Shown: one piece after another, positions 60,201 through 64,000 of the stretch
Layout: every line of letters starts with the position of its first letter
How positions within the stretch are numbered: the stretch's first letter is position 1
From: Pisaster brevispinus
Taxonomy: Eukaryota; Echinodermata; Asteroidea; Forcipulatida; Asteriidae
Reading direction: 5' to 3'
Length of the DNA stretch: 64,000 bases
Assembly (NCBI GenBank): GCA_023634235.1
Contig: JAMKCF010000069.1
Span: 124,001 to 188,000 of the forward strand
Position numbers and translations under genes: made by a program
Notes under the pieces: generated by a model
Told to the model about the DNA's origin: nothing
Seen by the model: the letters and a program-made list of their open reading frames with translations, nothing else
Database searches by the model: none

Positions 60201-63200
60201 GGGGTCGAAAACAAAAGTGCGATTTGACGGTGCAGCGTTCTAGACTAGACTTCCCTGAAGACCTTTTCTGTGTGGGGACATGGCCAAATCCTAAAACCTG
60301 GGCAATTAGGAGCTTTCTACCAAAAAGTGACGCCATCTTTGTTGCCCAAAAAACCTCAATAATTCATGGAATAAAATGGTTGCGGCCTTCAAATTCCAAC
60401 CAGCACCGTCGGGGGAGGTGTCCGCGAAAAGTGATCGCCGAAAATCGCCATGTTACCGGGGGTCGAATTTTGGGAATATTTGACAGGTATATTTGACAGG
60501 TAGTACCCTGTCGCCATTTTGATTTTTGGGGTCGAAAACAAAAGTGCGATTTGACGGTGCAGCGTTCTAGACTAGACTTCCCTGAAGACCTTTTCTGTGT
60601 GGGGACATGGCCAAATCCCAAAACCTGGGCAATTAGGAGCTTTCTACCAAAAAGTGACGCCATCTTTGTTGCCCCAAAAACCTCAATAATTCATGGAATA
60701 AAATGGTTGCGGCCTTCAAATTCCAACCAGCACCGTCGGGGGAGGTGTCCGCGAAAAGTGATCGCCGAAAATCGCCATGTTACCGGGGGTCGAATTTTGG
60801 GAATATTTGACAGGTAGTACCCTGTCGCCATTTTGATTTTTGGGGTCGAAAACAAAAGTGCGATTTGACGGTGCAGCGTTCTAGACTAGACTTCCCTGAA
60901 GACCTTTTCTGTGTGGGGACATGGCCAAATCCCAAAACCTGGGCAATTAGGAGCTTTCTACCAAAAAGTGACGCCATCTTTCTTGCCCAAAAAACCTCAA
61001 TAATTCATGGAATAAAATGGTTGCGGCCTTCAAATTCCAACCAGCACCGTCGGGGGAGGTGTCCGCGAAAAGTGATCGCCGAAAATCGCCATGTTACCGG
61101 GGGTCGAATTTTGGGAATATTTGACAGGTAGTAAGTACCCTGTCGCCATTTTGATTTTTGGGGTCGAAAACAAAAGTGCGATTTGACGGTGCAGCGTTCT
61201 AGACTAGACTTCCCTGAAGACCTTTTCTGTGTGGGGACATGGCCAAATCCGAAAACCTGGGCAATTAGGAGCTTTCTACCAAAAAGTGACGCCATCTTTG
61301 TTGCCCAAAAAACCTCAATAATTCATGGAATAAAATGGTTGCGGCCTTCAAATTCCAACCAGCACCGTCGGGGGAGGTGTCCGCGAAAAGTGATCGCCGA
61401 AAATCGCCATGTTACCGGGGGTCGAATTTTGGGAATATTTGACAGGTAGTACCCTGTCGCCATTTTGATTTTTGGGGTCGAAAACAAAAGTGCGATTTGA
61501 CGGTGCAGCGTTCTAGACTAGACTTCCCTGAAGACCTTTTCTGTGTGGGGACATGGCCAAATCCCAAAACCTGGGCAATTAGGAGCTTTCTACCAAAAAG
61601 TGACGCCATCTTTGTTGCCCAAAAAACCTCAATAGTTCATGGAATAAAATGGTTGCGGCCTTCAAATTCCAACCAGCACCGTCGGGGGAGGTGTCCGCGA
61701 AAAGTGATCGCCGAAAATCGCCATGTTACCGGGGGTCGAATTTTGGGAATATTTGACAGGTAGTACCCTGTCGCCATTTTGATTTTTGGGGTCGAAAACA
61801 AAAGTGCGATTTGACGGTGCAGCGTTCTAGACTAGACTTCCCTGAAGACCTTTTCTGTGTGGGGACATGGCCAAATCCCAAAACCTGGGCAATTAGGAGC
61901 TTTCTAGCAAAAAGTGACGCCATCTTTGTTGCCCAAAAAACCTCAATAATTCATGGAATAAAATGGTTGCGGCCTTCAAATTCCAACCAGCACCGTCGGG
62001 GGAGGTGTCCGCGAAAAGTGATCGCCGAAAATCGCCATGTTACCGGGGGTCGAATTTTGGGAATATTTGACAGGTAGTACCCTGTCGCCATTTTGATTTT
62101 TGGGGTCGAAAACAAAAGTGCGATTTGACGGTGCAGCGTTCTAGACTAGACTTCCCTGAAGACCTTTTCTGTGTGGGGACATGGCCAAATCCTAAAACCT
62201 GGGCAATTAGGAGCTTTCTACCAAAAAGTGACGCCATCTTTGTTGCCCAAAAAACCTCAATAATTCATGGAATAAAATGGTTGCGGCCTTCAAATTCCAA
62301 CCAGCACCGTCGGGGGAGGTGTCCGCGAAAAGTGATCGCCGAAAATCGCCATGTTACCGGGGGTCGAATTTTGGGAATATTTGACAGGTATATTTGACAG
62401 GTAGTACCCTGTCGCCATTTTGATTTTTGGGGTCGAAAACAAAAGTGCGATTTGACGGTGCAGCGTTCTAGACTAGACTTCCCTGAACACCTTTTCTGTG
62501 TGGGGACATGGCCAAATCCCAAAACCTGGGCAATTAGGAGCTTTCTACCAAAAAGTGACGCCATCTTTGTTGCCCAAAAAACCTCAATAATTCATGGAAT
62601 AAAATGGTTGCGGCCTTCAAATTCCAACCAGCACCGTCGGGGGAGGTGTCCGCGAAAAGTGATCGCCGAAAATCGCCATGTTACCGGGGGTCGAATTTTG
62701 GGAATATTTGACAGGTAGTACCCTGTCGCCATTTTGATTTTTGGGGTCGAAAACAAAAGTGCGATTTGACGGTGCAGCGTTCTAGACTAGACTTCCCTGA
62801 AGACCTTTTCTGTGTGGGGACATGGCCAAATCCCAAAACCTGGGCAATTAGGAGCTTTCTACCAAAAAGTGACGCCATCTTTGTTGCCCAAAAAACCTCA
62901 ATAATTCATGGAATAAAATGGTAGCGGCCTTCAAATTCCAACCAGCACCGTCGGGGGAGGTGTCCGCGAAAAGTGATCGCCGAAAATCGCCATGTTACCG
63001 GGGGTCGAATTTTGGGAATATTTGACAGGTAGTACCCTGTCGCCATTTTGATTTTTGGGGTCGAAAACAAAAGTGCGATTTGACGGTGCAGCGTTCTAGA
63101 CTAGACTTCCCTGAAGACCTTTTCTGTGTGGGGCATGGCCAAATCCCAAAACCTGGGCAATTAGGACCTTTCTACCAAAAAGTGACGCCATCTTTGTTGC

Positions 63201-64000
63201 CCAAAAAACCTCAATAATTCATGGAATAAAATGGTTGCGGACTTCAAATTCCAACCAGCACCGTCGGGGGAGGTGTCCGCGAAAAGTGATCGCCGAAAAT
63301 CGCCATGTTACCGGGGGTCGAATTTTGGGAATATTTGACAGGTAGTACCCTGTCGCCATTTTGATTTTTGGGGTCGAAAACAAAAGTGCGATTTGACGGT
63401 GCAGCGTTCTAGACTAGACTTCCCTGAAGACCTTTTCTGTGTGGGGACATGGCCAAATCCCAAAACCTGGGCAATTGGGAGCTTTCTACCAAAAAGTGAC
63501 GCCATCTTTGTTGCCCCAAAAACCTCAATAATTCATGGAATAAAATGGTTGCGGCCTTCAAATTCCAACCAGCACCGTCGGGGGAGGTGTCCGCGAAAAG
63601 TGATCGCCGAAAATCGCCATGTTACCGGGGGTCGAATTTTGGGAATATTTGACAGGTAGTACCCTGTCGCCATTTTGATTTTTGGGGTCGAAAACAAAAG
63701 TGCGATTTGACGGTGCAGCGTTCTAGACTAGACTTCCCTGAAGACCTTTTCTGTGTGGGGACATGGCCAAATCCCAAAACCTGGGCAATTAGGAGCTTTC
63801 TACCAAAAAGTGACGCCATCTTTGTTGCCCAAAAAACCTCAATAATTCATGGAATAAAATGGTTGCGGCCTTCAAATTCCAACCAGCACCGTCGGGGGAG
63901 GTGTCCGCGAAAAGTGATCGCCGAAAATCGCCATGTTACCGGGGGTCGAATTTTGGGAATATTTGACAGGTAGTAAGTACCCTGTCGCCATTTTGATTTT
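54220..64000. repeat. satellite block B, 31 complete units plus a partial one
   Basis: Against block A it has six fixed changes: GCCAAATCCC, CTACCAAAAAG, TTTGTTGCCC, CAAAAAACC, ATTCCAACC and GCGAAAAGTG. Units are more variable than in A (GAAGACC/GAACACC, TACCCTG/TACGCTG, CGGGGGTC/CTGGGGTC/CGGGGGTT). Some units revert to the A state at single sites (59650, 61907, 58143, 60983), which points to exchange between blocks. Higher-order duplications of 628 bp and 1,901 bp are visible. Confidence 0.95.
60291..63976. repeat. higher-order duplication inside block B (offset 1,901 bp)
   Basis: The ordered markers CTAAAACC, a 13-bp duplication TATTTGACAGGTA, GCCCCAAAAA and GTAAGTACCC occur at 60291, 60481, 60671 and 61131, and again at 62192, 62382, 63513 and 63973. 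The first two are shifted by exactly 1,901 bp (6 units plus 13 and 4). The last two are shifted by three further units less one base. So a multi-unit block was duplicated, and three units were then inserted in, or lost from, one copy. Confidence 0.85.

Larger units (their letters stand above)
30660..64000. repeat. tandem satellite, 314-bp unit, 106 complete units, continues beyond window
   Basis: The spacing of CGCCATTTTGAT is 314 bp throughout. From the first (30670) to the last (63986) is 33,316 bp, which after removing the small indels I could see (+13, +13, +4, +4 and six single-base changes) equals exactly 106 x 314. The unit is non-coding in appearance and carries 16 CpG dinucleotides, far more than the flanks. 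It has three CGCCATNTT sites on one strand and a palindrome (GACAGGTAGTACCCTGTC) at the point where the array begins. Because 314 is not a multiple of 3, reading frames rotate from unit to unit. Near-identity over tens of units implies recent expansion or strong homogenisation. Copy number in the assembly may be wrong. Confidence 0.98.

Noticed and set aside
30661..64000. Repeated 88-codon plus-strand and 65-codon minus-strand ORFs in every satellite unit as a gene family
   Set aside because: The plus frame starts at TTG, not ATG. Both are short, overlap each other, have no recognisable domain, and are copied only because the DNA is copied. The A/B changes alter residues freely, and 314 is not a multiple of 3.
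30660..64000. CRISPR array
   Set aside because: Units are joined directly without variable spacers, the unit is 314 bp, and the setting is eukaryotic.

Overview
The window looks like nuclear DNA of an invertebrate deuterostome, most likely an echinoderm. The signs are long AT-rich non-coding stretches, many decayed mobile elements, tRNA-derived SINEs including a tRNA-Leu-like head followed by GCCCTTGAGCAAGG, a CR1/L2-like retrotransposon with a 2A-like N-terminal motif, and an immunoglobulin-superfamily receptor. Nothing here suggests a prokaryote: there are no operons, and the regular array has no CRISPR spacers. The species cannot be fixed from the sequence alone.

Layout. 1-17 kb is gene-poor. 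It holds G-rich tracts, a degenerate exon-like module repeated about seven times on the minus strand (3.8-6.1 kb) together with an old segmental duplication, at least five short inverted-repeat (MITE-like) elements, two SINE fragments facing each other (6.8-7.05 kb), and a broken piggyBac-type transposase on the minus strand (14.27-15.49 kb). 17.07-18.54 kb carries the only convincing host gene: an intronless receptor with a signal peptide, three Ig-like domains, a transmembrane segment and a tail with three ITIM-like tyrosine motifs. It is interrupted by one frameshift in Ig domain 2. 18.5-23 kb is non-coding, with a palindromic element and a minisatellite.

23.16-26.83 kb is a minus-strand non-LTR retrotransposon with a complete 1091-codon endonuclease/reverse-transcriptase ORF. 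27-30.4 kb holds more dispersed repeats: a second copy of an exon-like repeat, a 460-bp fold-back element, a SINE and a small MITE.

From 30,660 to the end of the window, 33.3 kb is one tandem satellite with a 314-bp unit. Allowing for a few small indels, I count exactly 106 complete units, and the array runs off the right edge. The first 75 units (type A) are almost identical. The last 31 (type B) carry six fixed differences, are more variable and show higher-order duplications. Each unit has three same-strand CGCCATNTT sites (the YY1/Pho consensus) and a small palindrome, GACAGGTAGTACCCTGTC. All multi-base indels in the array, and its left edge, fall at that palindrome. No array ORF looks like a gene.

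The genes do not form a pathway. The interest lies in the satellite, the ITIM-bearing Ig receptor, the 2A-like retrotransposon and the collection of small inverted-repeat transposons.
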